Assembly (NCBI RefSeq): GCF_013340205.1
Contig: NZ_BJTG01000008.1
Coordinates: forward strand, 62,001 to 126,000
DNA length: 64,000 nucleotides
Direction: 5' to 3'
Source of the DNA: Anaeromyxobacter diazotrophicus
Lineage (GTDB): Bacteria; Myxococcota; Myxococcia; Myxococcales; Anaeromyxobacteraceae
Below, piece by piece: positions 18,540-27,252 of this stretch. The notes under the pieces are model-generated. The model did no database searches. It had not been told where the DNA came from and was given only the letters and a program-made list of their open reading frames with translations. Numbering within the stretch: the stretch's first letter is position 1; every line of letters starts with the position of its first letter. The position numbers and the translations under genes were made by a program.

Positions 18540-18696
18540 GAGGGGTGAGGCGGACCGTAAAAAGATGGTCAGGGCGCTTCAAGGACCAGCCCCAAGCAAG
18601 CCGGTTGACGCAGCGTGACATCCCATCGCCGCGGCGCGTCGGGCCGGGGTATGTTCGGAGAGGCGCGCCAGGCGCTCGCCCGGGAGAGGGGTCGCC

Positions 18697-19737
18697 ATGA
18701 GAGCCGTGGTCTACGAAGCCTTCCAGGGGACGCCCGAGCTCCGGACCGTGCCCGACCCCTCGCCGAGCCGGGACGGAGTCGTCCTCCGGGTCGGCGCCTC
18801 GGGGCTCTGCCGCAGCGACTGGCACGGCTGGATGGGTCACGACCCGGACATCCGCCTCCCCCACGTCCCCGGGCACGAGCTGGCGGGCGAGGTGGTCGCG
18901 GCCGGCGCGGAGGTCCGCCGCTGGCGAGCGGGCGACCGGGTGACCCTCCCCTTCGTCTGCGGCTGCGGCGCCTGCCCGGAGTGCGCGAGCGGGAACCAGC
19001 AGGTGTGCGACCACCAGTTCCAGCCCGGCTTCACCCACTGGGGCTCGTTCGCCGAGTACGTCGCCATCCGCTACGCGGACGGTAACCTGGTCCGCCTCCC
19101 GGAGGAGATGGACGACGTGACCGCCGCCAGCCTGGGGTGCCGGTTCGCGACCTCGTTCCGCGCGGTGGTGCACCAGGCCGCGCTCCGCGGCGGCGAGTGG
19201 CTCGCCGTCCACGGCTGCGGCGGCGTCGGCCTCTCGGCCATCCTGATCGGGCGCGCCCTGGGCGCGAGCGTGGTGGCGGTCGACGTCGGCGACGACCGGC
19301 TGCGGAGCGCCGCGGCGGCCGGCGCGAGCGCGACCGTGCACGGCCTCCGCGTCCCCGACGTCGCCCGCGCCATCCAGGAGCTCACCGGCGGCGGCGCCCA
19401 CGTCTCGATCGACGCGCTGGGACACCCGACGACCTGCTTCAACTCCGTCCGCAGCCTCCGGAAGCGCGGCCGCCACGTCCAGGTCGGCCTCATGCTCGCC
19501 GGCCACCGGCACCCGCCCATCCCCATGGACGAGGTCATCGCCAAGGAGCTTCGCCTCCTCGGCAGCCACGGCATGCAGGCCCACGCCTACCCGGACATGC
19601 TCGGGATGATCCAGCGCGGCGCGCTCGACCCGCGCCGCCTCATCGGCCGCCGCGTCGCGCTCGCCGAGTCCATCGAGGCGCTGCAGCGCATGGACGAGTT
19701 CGCCGGGGTGGGCGTCACGGTCATCGACCGGTTCTGA
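18697..19737 (+). CDS. Zinc-dependent alcohol dehydrogenase
   Basis: Medium-chain dehydrogenase of 346 residues. The catalytic zinc ligand Cys38 is in [10 protein letters not shown], and His60-Glu61 are in PGHELAGEV. The structural zinc site is Cys90, Cys93, Cys96 and Cys104 in [17 protein letters not shown]. The NAD-binding motif is [13 protein letters not shown]. The substrate is not evident. It starts at an ATG preceded by GGGAGAGGGG and is divergent from mmsA across 157 bases, so a shared control region is possible. Confidence 0.88.
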   Translation: MRAVVYEAFQGTPELRTVPDPSPSRDGVVLRVGASGLCRSDWHGWMGHDPDIRLPHVPGHELAGEVVAAGAEVRRWRAGDRVTLPFVCGCGACPECASGNQQVCDHQFQPGFTHWGSFAEYVAIRYADGNLVRLPEEMDDVTAASLGCRFATSFRAVVHQAALRGGEWLAVHGCGGVGLSAILIGRALGASVVAVDVGDDRLRSAAAAGASATVHGLRVPDVARAIQELTGGGAHVSIDALGHPTTCFNSVRSLRKRGRHVQVGLMLAGHRHPPIPMDEVIAKELRLLGSHGMQAHAYPDMLGMIQRGALDPRRLIGRRVALAESIEALQRMDEFAGVGVTVIDRF

Positions 19738-19758
19738 CTTTCCTGCCGCGGGCGCCGC

Positions 19759-20070
19759 TCACGCCGCCGCCGCGGCGCTGGCTGCCGCCCCGCCCGCCAT
19801 GGCGCGGCGGTAAGCCGCCACGCCGGCGTGGGTGGCGCGCTCGGGCGCCGGCGCGCGGGACGGCGGGGGCGCGGGAGGGCGCGAGCGCGCCGCGCGGTAC
19901 CAGCGCACGGTGCCGCGCGGCACCGGCGCCGCGCCGCGGCTCGCCTCGCGCGCCTCGGCCGTGAGCGTGACCTTCTCCGCGTGCGTGGCGGCGCGCGCTG
20001 CCTCGCCGTCGGCGGGCGCGGCGGCGGGGAGCGCGGGGAGCGCGCCGATGCGGGCGAGGTCGAGCGTCAC
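19759..20070 (-). CDS. Hypothetical Ala/Pro-rich protein
   Basis: A 103-residue frame with a GTG start. It is rich in alanine, proline and arginine, with a short stretch KVTLTAEAREASRG that resembles no domain I can name and an alanine-only C-terminus. It lies tail-to-tail with the alcohol dehydrogenase, 21 bases from its stop. AGAGG upstream of the GTG is a modest ribosome site. It could be a real lineage-specific gene or a chance frame in GC-rich DNA. Confidence 0.4.
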   Translation of the reverse strand: MTLDLARIGALPALPAAAPADGEAARAATHAEKVTLTAEAREASRGAAPVPRGTVRWYRAARSRPPAPPPSRAPAPERATHAGVAAYRRAMAGGAAASAAAAA

Positions 20071-20202
20071 GGGGTGCGGCGCCTCTGCCGCCGGCGCAGC
20101 CTACACGAGCGCGCGGGCGCGGGGCGTCCCCCGGCGGGCTGACGCCCCGCCCGACCCGGCCGCGACGCCCCGGGTCGGCGGCCCCTCACCCGCGCCGCAC
20201 AC

Positions 20203-21042
20203 CTACAGTCCGTCGAACGCCACCTCCTCGACCTCGAAGCGCGCGTACGGGAAGGGCCGCCCCTCGATGATCCAGCTCGCCTCCATGTGAAAGGGGACGA
20301 GCACGCCGTCCACCGGGCGGAAGTCGCCGGACGCGCCGTGGAACGGCGTCTTCACGCTCCGGCCGCCGCCGAGGTCGCGCTCCCGCTCGCCGCTCATCCC
20401 GGTCATGAGCCCGTCGGGGCCGAAGGCGAAGGTGGCGGTCACGGCGCGGCCGCCCACCGCCAGCGTGGCGCGGGCGTGGTCCGCGTCGATCGCCTCCCAC
20501 CGCAGGTGGCGCGCGTCGAGGAAGGCGGTCGGCATCCAGGCGAGCTCGCCGAGCAGCCGGAGCAGCGCGCCCTGGTCCAGCGCGGCGCCGCGCGCGCGCT
20601 GGAGCGTGACCGTGGACGCGAGCTTCACGAGCATCTCGCCCTCGCCGTCGACGGAGCGGTCCCGCGCGTCGATCCACAGCCCGGCCCCGGCCCGCACCCG
20701 CCCGTGCCAGACGAAGCCGGGCGGCGCGCTCGAGAGCCACTGCTCGCCGCGGATGGGCAGCCAGGGTTTGTCGAGCCCGGGCCGGAACGTGCCCCCGTGG
20801 CGGAGGTGCGCGGCGCGCAGCGGCGCGTGCCGCCCCGCCCCGGACACCTCCAGGTAGCGGCGCACCGGCGCCGGGAGGCCGTCGAGCTGCGGGCGGTGGG
20901 AATTCGGCGCGGAAGCGGCCGCGCGCGCCGCGAGCGCCGCGCCCTCCGCCGCGGCGCTCCGCTCGAAGCGCTCCCGCCGCTCCAGGACGAGCAGCGCCAG
21001 GGCCGCGAACACGGCGAGCGCGATCCCGATCCAGGTGGTCAC
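20203..21042 (-). CDS. Membrane-anchored unknown protein (DUF6544/DUF6920-like)
   Basis: A 279-residue protein with one N-terminal membrane helix (WIGIALAVFAALALLVL, about 4-20), a short helical linker, and then a soluble domain from about residue 55. That domain contains LPAPVRRYLEVSG, RHGGTFRPG, WLPIRGEQWL and HMEASWIIEGRPFPYARFE. The pattern resembles the uncharacterised family of LP.PV.RYL proteins; the family number is from memory and uncertain. The GTG start at 21042 is chosen because it places the helix at the N-terminus. Function unknown. Confidence 0.65.
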   Translation of the reverse strand: MTTWIGIALAVFAALALLVLERRERFERSAAAEGAALAARAAASAPNSHRPQLDGLPAPVRRYLEVSGAGRHAPLRAAHLRHGGTFRPGLDKPWLPIRGEQWLSSAPPGFVWHGRVRAGAGLWIDARDRSVDGEGEMLVKLASTVTLQRARGAALDQGALLRLLGELAWMPTAFLDARHLRWEAIDADHARATLAVGGRAVTATFAFGPDGLMTGMSGERERDLGGGRSVKTPFHGASGDFRPVDGVLVPFHMEASWIIEGRPFPYARFEVEEVAFDGL

Positions 21043-21437
21043 CGAGTGGCCCCTTCGCGCGCCGGGGGACGCGCGGCGCGGGCGCGATTCTACGCCGAGC
21101 CGCGCGATGCGGGCCGACGTTCGCCGGGCGCCCTGGTGAGCCGTCCAGCGCTTCTCGCCCTGCAGGCGCTCGCCTCCCCGGCCGCGTCGAAGATGGGGCC
21201 TGTCGCACCGAGCGGGCGAGCGCCTGGGCCATCGCCCGTACGCCGGCCGGACGATCGGTGAACCCCCCGCCCGCGTGAAATCTCCGCGGTCGCGGCCCTC
21301 TCGCACACCTTGTCCGCTGGTATGCGGCGGTGTGAGCGAAGGCGTGTGCTACACCCGCACCACCCCTCGGCCGGGGGGAACAGGCTCGCTCGGCGAGTCG
21401 TTCGGGGAGCGCAGGACCACCCCGAAAGGAGCCGCCC
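21043..21437. other. 395-base divergent intergenic region
   Basis: It separates the leftward membrane-anchored gene and the rightward DUF4091 gene and must hold promoters for both. AAAGGAG at 21424-21430 is the ribosome site of the DUF4091 gene. I see no convincing coding frame, tandem repeat or riboswitch. A stretch of reduced GC near 21285-21345 is the likeliest promoter area, but no -35/-10 pair stands out. Confidence 0.45.
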
Positions 21438-23336
21438 TTGCCGCCCGCCCGCCCCCTCCTGGCGCTCGCCGTCGCCCTGGCGCTGCCGGTCGCCGCGCGC
21501 GCCACCACCGTCTGGACGGCGACGGGGACCGAGAAGATCCGCCCCGGCGCGGCCGCCCGGGCCGACGCGGCGGGGACGCTCTCGGCCGCGAAGAACGAGT
21601 TCGAGGCGTTCCAGATCGCGGTGGTGGGCCCCGCCACCGGCGTCTCCGCGACAGCCACCGCGCTCACCGGGCCGGGCGTGATCGCGGCCCCGCGGCTCTA
21701 CCGCGAGGCGCTCATCGACCTCCAGTACGCGTCGGCCGCCGACGGCGCGACGGGCAGCTTCCCCGACGCGCTCATCCCGGACGTCGACGACGTGGTGGGC
21801 GAGAAGCGCAACGCGTTCCCCTTCGACGTGCCGGCCGGCCAGACCTGGGTGCTCTACGTCGAGGTGCACGTCCCACCCGGCGCCGCGGCCGGCGACTACG
21901 CGGGGACGGTGACGGTCCACGCCGCCGAGGGCGACGCGGTCGTCCCGGTGAAGCTCACCGTGTGGGACTTCGCGCTCCCCTCCACCTCGTCCCTGCGCTC
22001 GGCCTTCGGCGAGGGCGGCGCCGCCGCCCGGCACGCGCTCTCGGGCGACGCGCTCACCGCGCTCGAGACGCGCTACGCGCAGCTCGCGCTCGACCACCGC
22101 GTCTCGCTCCACGACGTGCGCGACGGCGCGAACCCGGACTGGGCCCACTTCGACCGGTGGTATGGGCCGCTCCTCGACGGCGCGATGCCCACCCAGCTCG
22201 CCGGGGCGCGGCTCACCTCGATGTCGAGCGGCGCCGACCTCGCCTCCGCGGCGCAGCACGCCGACTGGGCGGCGCACTTCAAGGCCAGGGGCTGGTTCGG
22301 CCGGCTCTTCCAGTACACCTGCGACGAGCCGCCCATCACCTGCGCCTGGTCGGACATCGCCGCCCGCGCGCAGAACGCGAAGCAGGCCGACCCGAGCTTC
22401 CGCACCCTCGTCACCACCGACGCCGCCCAGGCCACCCAGAACGGCGTGCTCGGATCGATCGACCTCATGGTGCCGGTCATCAACTACCTCGACGACCGGC
22501 CGTACGACGCCTACGGGTGGACCGCCGGCGGCGAGACGCGGCCCGCCTACGACGCCTTCCTCTCGGCGCCGGGCAAGGAGCTGTGGCTCTACCAGAGCTG
22601 CATGAGCCACGGCTGCGGCGGCACGGTGGACATCGGCAACCCCACCGCGAGCGACCTCTACTGGACCGGCTGGCCGAGCTACATGGTGGACGCGAGCGCG
22701 GTGCGGAACCGCGCCATGGAGTGGTTCAGCTTCCGGTACGGGGCGTCGGGCGAGCTGTACTACGAGACCACCCAGGCCTACTACGCGCGCGATCCCTGGA
22801 CCGGCGGGCTGTGGGACTTCACCGGCAACGGCGACGGCACGCTCTTCTGGCCCGGCACCCCCGACCGCATCGGCGGCACGACCGACATCCCGCTCGCCTC
22901 GCTCCGCCTCAAGCTCGTCCGCGAGGGAATGGAGGACTACGAGTACCTGAAGCTCCTCACCGACCTGGGCGGCGGCGACGAGGCGCAGGCCATCGCGAAG
23001 CAGCTCTTCCCGCACCCGTGGCAGTCGGACGCGAAGCCGGCCGACCTGCTGGCGGCCCGGGCGCAGCTCGCGGCGCGCATCGTGGCCCTCTCGTCCCAGG
23101 CCGCGCCGGCGGCGAGCTCGAGCGGGGCGGGGGGCTCGGCCGCGACCAGCTCCCCCGGCGGCTCCGCCGGCTCATCCGCGTCGGGCACCGCGTCCGGCGC
23201 GTCCGGCTCCGGCTCCGGCGCCGCGTCCGGCTGCGGCGCGGCCGGCGGCGACCCGGCCGGCCTCCTCACCTTCCTCGGCGGTCCGCTGGCGCTCGCCTGG
23301 CGGCGGCGTCGCCTCCGCGCGGGCGCGGCGCGCTGA
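21438..23336 (+). CDS. Secreted DUF4091 protein with MYXO-CTERM-like tail
   Basis: A 632-residue exported protein. The signal peptide (PLLALAVALALPVAARA) is followed by a beta-rich N-terminal domain and a TIM-barrel-like middle. The DUF4091 domain at the C-terminal side includes TCDEPP, YQSCMSHGCGG, GELYYETTQAYY, FTGNGDGTLFWPG and LRLKLVREGMEDYEYL. Glycosidase-like activity is suspected for this family but not shown. Residues about 560-632 are a Ser/Gly/Ala linker, a Cys-containing segment (GCGAAGG), a hydrophobic helix (LLTFLGGPLALAW) and RRRR, the layout of MYXO-CTERM surface-sorting tails. The TTG start is supported by AAAGGAG 8 bases upstream. Its 3' end overlaps the next, convergent, gene by 71 bases. 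Confidence 0.85.
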   Translation: MPPARPLLALAVALALPVAARATTVWTATGTEKIRPGAAARADAAGTLSAAKNEFEAFQIAVVGPATGVSATATALTGPGVIAAPRLYREALIDLQYASAADGATGSFPDALIPDVDDVVGEKRNAFPFDVPAGQTWVLYVEVHVPPGAAAGDYAGTVTVHAAEGDAVVPVKLTVWDFALPSTSSLRSAFGEGGAAARHALSGDALTALETRYAQLALDHRVSLHDVRDGANPDWAHFDRWYGPLLDGAMPTQLAGARLTSMSSGADLASAAQHADWAAHFKARGWFGRLFQYTCDEPPITCAWSDIAARAQNAKQADPSFRTLVTTDAAQATQNGVLGSIDLMVPVINYLDDRPYDAYGWTAGGETRPAYDAFLSAPGKELWLYQSCMSHGCGGTVDIGNPTASDLYWTGWPSYMVDASAVRNRAMEWFSFRYGASGELYYETTQAYYARDPWTGGLWDFTGNGDGTLFWPGTPDRIGGTTDIPLASLRLKLVREGMEDYEYLKLLTDLGGGDEAQAIAKQLFPHPWQSDAKPADLLAARAQLAARIVALSSQAAPAASSSGAGGSAATSSPGGSAGSSASGTASGASGSGSGAASGCGAAGGDPAGLLTFLGGPLALAWRRRRLRAGAAR

Positions 23337-25044
23337 GCGCTTCCGCCAGCGCGCGCCCCAGCTCGTCGTGCGCGGCGAGCCAGGGCCGCGCCTCGCGCGG
23401 GAAGCCGCGCAGGGAGGGCGCGAGCCGGGCGGCGAGCCGGTCCACCAGCCCGCCCAGCCCGGCCCGGCGCGCCAGGGCTGCCAGCTCGCGGTCCTCGATG
23501 GCGTCGCGGACGAGCTTGAGCCGGATCGACTCGACCGGGAACGGGTTCGCCCCGCCGAGCTCGCCCGGCAGGCCCGGGTAGAGGAGCGTCCCGTCGCCGT
23601 TCCCGGCGAACGCGCGCACGTCCCGCCACGGCTCGCGGGTCCACGCCTCGAGGGTCTGGTAATACAGCTCGCCCGCCACGCCGGCGCGCTCGGCGAGCCA
23701 GCCCAGCGCGCGCACGCTCGCGCCAGGGCGGTCCACCTCGTACCCGGGCCAGCCGGCGAACTCGCGCACCATCCGCTCGCGCGCGCGCCCCGCGGCCGGC
23801 AGCTCGTCGCACCCGTGGCTCAGGCAGGAGGCGTACCAGAACGGGCGCCCGTCCCAGCCGCCCGATCCGCCGCGGCGCGCGCCCGGGAACGCGGCCGGGC
23901 CCTTCCCGTCGAAGAAGACGAGGTTCGGCGCCCAGGCCTCGACCAGCCCCTCGAGCCCGGGGCGCGGCTCGCTCGTGACGAAGGTGCGCACGCCCGCCTC
24001 GCGCGCCGCCCGCGCCCGCCGCGCCAGCGCCGGCAGCTCGCCGGGCTTCGGCTCGTCGAGCGTGTAGAGCCAGAGCGCCCCCTCCCAGCCGCGCGCCTGG
24101 AAGTGCTCGCGCCAGGCGCGCAGGAGCGCCACCTGATCCGCCAGCGGCGCCTCCCAGTCGCGGGCGCGGACGCGCGCGTCGGCGAAGGTGCCGCGCACGC
24201 CGGGCACGAGCGTGCCGTCGAGGATGGGCCCGACCTCGGCGTCGTAGGCGCTCCAGTCGAGCGCGCAGCGCGCCGCGGTGCAGTCGCCGGCCGGCGGGTC
24301 GTAGCTGAGCCCGTGCGGCGAGACGCGGTGCCGCAGCAGCGCGGCGGCGAGGGCGCGCGCCAGGACCGGATCGTCGGGGCGGCCGAGCGCCTTCGTGCCG
24401 ACGCGCGTCGGGAGGCCGAAGGTGACCGTGTGCGCGCTCGTGGCGGGGAGCGCGAACGGCCACACCTCGAGCCGCACCGGCACCTCGGCGAGCGCGCGGG
24501 CGCCGTCGGCGAGCCGGACCGCCCCGCGGTAGCGGCCGGGCGCGGCGCCGGCCGGGACGCACAGCTCGACCCAGATCGCCTGCAGCCGCCCCGCCGGGAC
24601 CGCCACCGGGAACGCGCGCCGCGGCTCGCCGAAGAAGCCGTCGCGGACCGGCACGAGCGGGTCGGGCCAGGCGCCGCGCGCGCCGTCGGGGCCGGAGGGC
24701 GCGGCGAGCTCCACCGTCGCGACGCGGTAGAGGGCGGGCGCGAGGGCGGAGGGGCCGGCCAGCGCGGGCGCCTCGGCCGTGAGCGCGGCGAGGGGCCGCG
24801 CGGCGCGCACCGCGATCTGGGCCGACTCGCACTCCCCGCGCGCGGCGGAGAGCTCGATGGCGCGCCCCGGCGGCAGCGGGTCCCCCGGCCGGAGCTTGTC
24901 GAGGGCGCCGGCGGTCCCGAAGACCCCCGGCGCGGCCGGGGCCGCGGCGGCGAGGAGCGCGGCGGCGAGGAGCGCGAGAGCCACGCCGGGAGGGTGGGCA
25001 CGGGCCCGGGGCGCCGCAGGGCGCCACCCGCGGCCACGCCTCAT
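23266..25044 (-). CDS. Secreted DUF4091 protein, paralogue without sorting tail
   Basis: A 592-residue paralogue of the facing gene. Matching blocks are YTLDEPKPGEL, YASCLSHGCDEL, GELYYQTLEAW, FAGNGDGTLLYPG and IRLKLVRDAIEDREL. It has a long basic N-terminus and then a hydrophobic signal segment (VALALLAAALLAAAAPAAP), but no C-terminal membrane helix, so it is probably released or periplasmic whereas its partner is anchored. The ATG at 25044 has no good ribosome site, so a later start before the hydrophobic stretch is possible. The two genes overlap tail to tail at 23266-23336. Confidence 0.82.
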   Translation of the reverse strand: MRRGRGWRPAAPRARAHPPGVALALLAAALLAAAAPAAPGVFGTAGALDKLRPGDPLPPGRAIELSAARGECESAQIAVRAARPLAALTAEAPALAGPSALAPALYRVATVELAAPSGPDGARGAWPDPLVPVRDGFFGEPRRAFPVAVPAGRLQAIWVELCVPAGAAPGRYRGAVRLADGARALAEVPVRLEVWPFALPATSAHTVTFGLPTRVGTKALGRPDDPVLARALAAALLRHRVSPHGLSYDPPAGDCTAARCALDWSAYDAEVGPILDGTLVPGVRGTFADARVRARDWEAPLADQVALLRAWREHFQARGWEGALWLYTLDEPKPGELPALARRARAAREAGVRTFVTSEPRPGLEGLVEAWAPNLVFFDGKGPAAFPGARRGGSGGWDGRPFWYASCLSHGCDELPAAGRARERMVREFAGWPGYEVDRPGASVRALGWLAERAGVAGELYYQTLEAWTREPWRDVRAFAGNGDGTLLYPGLPGELGGANPFPVESIRLKLVRDAIEDRELAALARRAGLGGLVDRLAARLAPSLRGFPREARPWLAAHDELGRALAEALSAPRPRGGDAAARRAPADRRGR

Positions 25045-25115
25045 CCGGGCGCCGCGCGCGGGGAGCCGCGGGCGCCGCCGTCCCCTATGTTCCGCCGCGA
25101 GCCAGGAGGTCCCCC

Positions 25116-25535
25116 TTGCGCACGCTCCGCCTTGGCCTCGCCGCCGCCCTCGTCGCCCTCGCCTGCAGCCACCGCCCGGCGGGCCCTCCCGCGCCGCCCG
25201 AGGCCACCGCGCCCCCGCCGCCCGGGGTCGCGCGGGTGTGGCACGGGCGCGTCCAGGCGGAGAAGGCGGACGCGTACGCCGCCTACCTGGCGAGCGCCAT
25301 CACCAAGTTCCGGACCCTCCCCGGTAACCTCGGCTACGAGCTGCTGCGCGAGGACGGAGGCGCCGAGACGCACTTCATGGTCGTGAGCTACTGGACGACG
25401 GCGCAGGCCATCCACGCCTACGCGGGCGACGACATCTCCCGCACCCGGGCGCTGCCGCGCGATCCGGAGTTCCTCGTGGACCCGGAGCCGCTGGTGCACA
25501 ACTACCGGGTGGTCGTGCAGGACCTCGCCCGCTGA
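25116..25535 (+). CDS. Lipoprotein with ABM-like (dimeric alpha-beta barrel) domain
   Basis: A 139-residue protein with a lipoprotein signal peptide; the lipobox ending in Cys17 (ALVALAC) is followed by a Pro-rich linker to about residue 42. The rest resembles the antibiotic-biosynthesis-monooxygenase fold: HGRVQAEKADAYAAYL, LPGNLGYELLRED, HFMVVSYWTTAQAI. Many members bind haem or quinone-like molecules, but some are inert. A TTG start at 25116 follows AGGAGGT at 25104-25110. Confidence 0.7.
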   Translation: MRTLRLGLAAALVALACSHRPAGPPAPPEATAPPPPGVARVWHGRVQAEKADAYAAYLASAITKFRTLPGNLGYELLREDGGAETHFMVVSYWTTAQAIHAYAGDDISRTRALPRDPEFLVDPEPLVHNYRVVVQDLAR

Positions 25536-25589
25536 GGCGGGCCGGCCACCCCCTACGTCCGGCGGGCGCCGGTCGGGTATGCTGCGCCC

Positions 25590-25967
25590 GTGCCGTGTGC
25601 CCTCGTCGTCGACGACTCCGCCAGCCAGGTGCTCGGCATCGCCGCGGCGCTGACGCGCGCGGGCTACGCGCCCGTGCACAGCGCGGTGGACTGGGCCGAG
25701 TGCCGGCGCGCGCTCGCCCGCGACGTCCCGGCGCTCATCGTGCTCGACGTGACGATGCCGGGCATGGTGAGCGGCGACGTCATGGCGATGCAGCTCCGCC
25801 GGAACCCGCGCTGCGTCGGGGCGCGCCTGGTGCTCTACTCGGGGCTGCGCGAGCACGACCTCGCGGTCCTGGCCGAGCGGTGCGGAGCGGACGCCCACCT
25901 CCGCAAGGGCGACGAGGCCGCGCTCGTCGCGCTGTGCAAGCAGCTCGTCCCGCCGGAGGTCCCGTGA
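25590..25967 (+). CDS. Single-domain response regulator (CheY-like)
   Basis: A 125-residue receiver domain with no output domain. The acidic pair is Asp8-Asp9, the phospho-acceptor is Asp53 in IVLDVTMPGM, the Thr/Ser switch is Ser84 (LVLYSG) and the conserved Lys106 is in HLRKGD. Its stop overlaps the GTG of the bacteriohemerythrin gene by 4 bases. This suggests that the two proteins are made together and that oxygen or redox state is linked to the signalling output, by inference. The GTG start at 25590 has no strong ribosome site. Confidence 0.9.
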   Translation: MPCALVVDDSASQVLGIAAALTRAGYAPVHSAVDWAECRRALARDVPALIVLDVTMPGMVSGDVMAMQLRRNPRCVGARLVLYSGLREHDLAVLAERCGADAHLRKGDEAALVALCKQLVPPEVP

Positions 25968-26386
25968 GCACGCTCGACCCGGACGCGCTGCCCGAGGTGG
26001 CGGTGGCGTTCATGAACGCCGATCACCGCGAGGAGGCGCGCCGGCTGGTCGCCCTCACCGAGGCCCTGTCGGCGCTGAGCCAGGGACGGGGCGATCGCGG
26101 CGAGGTCGTCCGCCGGTGGACGGCGCTCGTGCAGCACACCCGCGAGCACTTCGCCCGCGAGGAGCGCGCCATGGAGCAGACGCGCTTCCCGCCGCGCGAC
26201 GTGCACCGGGCCGAGCACGAGCTGGTGCTCTCCGCCATGGAGACGGAGGAGCAGGCGTTCCTCCAGGACGGCGACGCGGCGCGCCTCGCCCGCTACGTGG
26301 ACCGCGCGCTGCCCGACTGGCTCCGCCGCCACATCGAGACGATGGACCTCGTGACCGCGCGCTTCCTGGCCGCCCGCGGCGCGTGA
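25964..26386 (+). CDS. Bacteriohemerythrin
   Basis: A 140-residue di-iron oxygen-binding protein. All seven ligands of the family can be placed: a His in FMNADH, HxxxE in EHFAREE, HxxxH in VHRAEH and HxxxxD in RHIETMD. Such proteins carry or sense oxygen in microaerobic bacteria. It is translationally coupled to the response regulator in front of it (GTGA overlap). The GTG start at 25964 is chosen because of that overlap. Confidence 0.9.
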   Translation: MSTLDPDALPEVAVAFMNADHREEARRLVALTEALSALSQGRGDRGEVVRRWTALVQHTREHFAREERAMEQTRFPPRDVHRAEHELVLSAMETEEQAFLQDGDAARLARYVDRALPDWLRRHIETMDLVTARFLAARGA

Positions 26387-26420
26387 GCCGCTGGCGGCCG
26401 GCGCTCGGCTCAGGGCCCGC

Positions 26421-27128
26421 TCACGGACGGCCGGCGGAGGTCCGCCGGCGCGGCGCGGGGCGGGGCGACTTCACGCCCAGGAAGACGACGTGCCGCGCCC
26501 CCGCCGAGCCGGCGCGCGCCGGCGCGGGCACCGCCTCGGCCGCGAAGCCGGCCCGCCGCAGCGCCGCCAGGTAGCGATCGTCGGGGCCGGCCGACCACAC
26601 CGCCAGCGCGCCCCCGGGCTTCAGCGCCTCGAACGCCAGGTGCACGCCGGCCTCGCCGTACAGCCGCTCGTTGCGGCCGTGGACCAGCGCCGACGGCCCG
26701 TTGTCCACGTCGAGCAGGATGGCGTCGAAGGCGCGGGTCGCCTCGGCGATGCGGTCCGCGACGTCGGAGACCTGGAGGCGCACGCGCGGGTCGTCGAGCG
26801 GGCGGCCGGCCAGCGCCGACACCGGCCCGCGGTTCCAGTCCACGAGCGCCCGCGACAGCTCCGCCACGATGACGCGCGCGCCGGCGGGCACGCGGTCGAG
26901 CACCGCGCGCACCGTGTAGCCGAGCCCGAGGCCCCCCACCAGCACCGTGTCGCGCCGGGCCGCGCGCTCCAGCCCCAGCGCCGCCAGCCCCTCCTCGGAG
27001 CCGTGGGCGCGGGACGACACCAGCACGTGGCCGCCGGCCCGCACCACCCACTCCGCGCCGCGCCGCGCCAGCACGAGCTCCGTGCCGTCCGGCGCGAGCG
27101 CGCGATCGATCGTCTCCCAGGGCTTCAT
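26421..27128 (-). CDS. Spermidine-synthase-like methyltransferase-fold protein
   Basis: A 235-residue protein of the polyamine-synthase Rossmann fold. Residues about 60-80 form the nucleotide-binding loop (VLVGGLGLGYTVRAVL), IVAELSRALVDWN is the following acidic strand, and FDAILLDVDNGPSALV is the catalytic-side loop. The N-terminal tetramerisation beta-hairpins of true SpeE are abbreviated. It may be an aminopropyltransferase-like or unrelated methyltransferase-fold enzyme. The ATG start at 27128 is the most plausible; an upstream Met would add 20 residues. Confidence 0.7.
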   Translation of the reverse strand: MKPWETIDRALAPDGTELVLARRGAEWVVRAGGHVLVSSRAHGSEEGLAALGLERAARRDTVLVGGLGLGYTVRAVLDRVPAGARVIVAELSRALVDWNRGPVSALAGRPLDDPRVRLQVSDVADRIAEATRAFDAILLDVDNGPSALVHGRNERLYGEAGVHLAFEALKPGGALAVWSAGPDDRYLAALRRAGFAAEAVPAPARAGSAGARHVVFLGVKSPRPAPRRRTSAGRP

Positions 27129-27252
27129 CGGGGCGGCAGGATACCCCGAGACCCGGGCCGGCGCACACCCTGCGCCCTCCTCATACACGCTGCGTGATGG
27201 CCGGGCCGCGCGGCTCTGCTAGACTCGCCGGCCACGCAGCGCGGGAGGGGTC

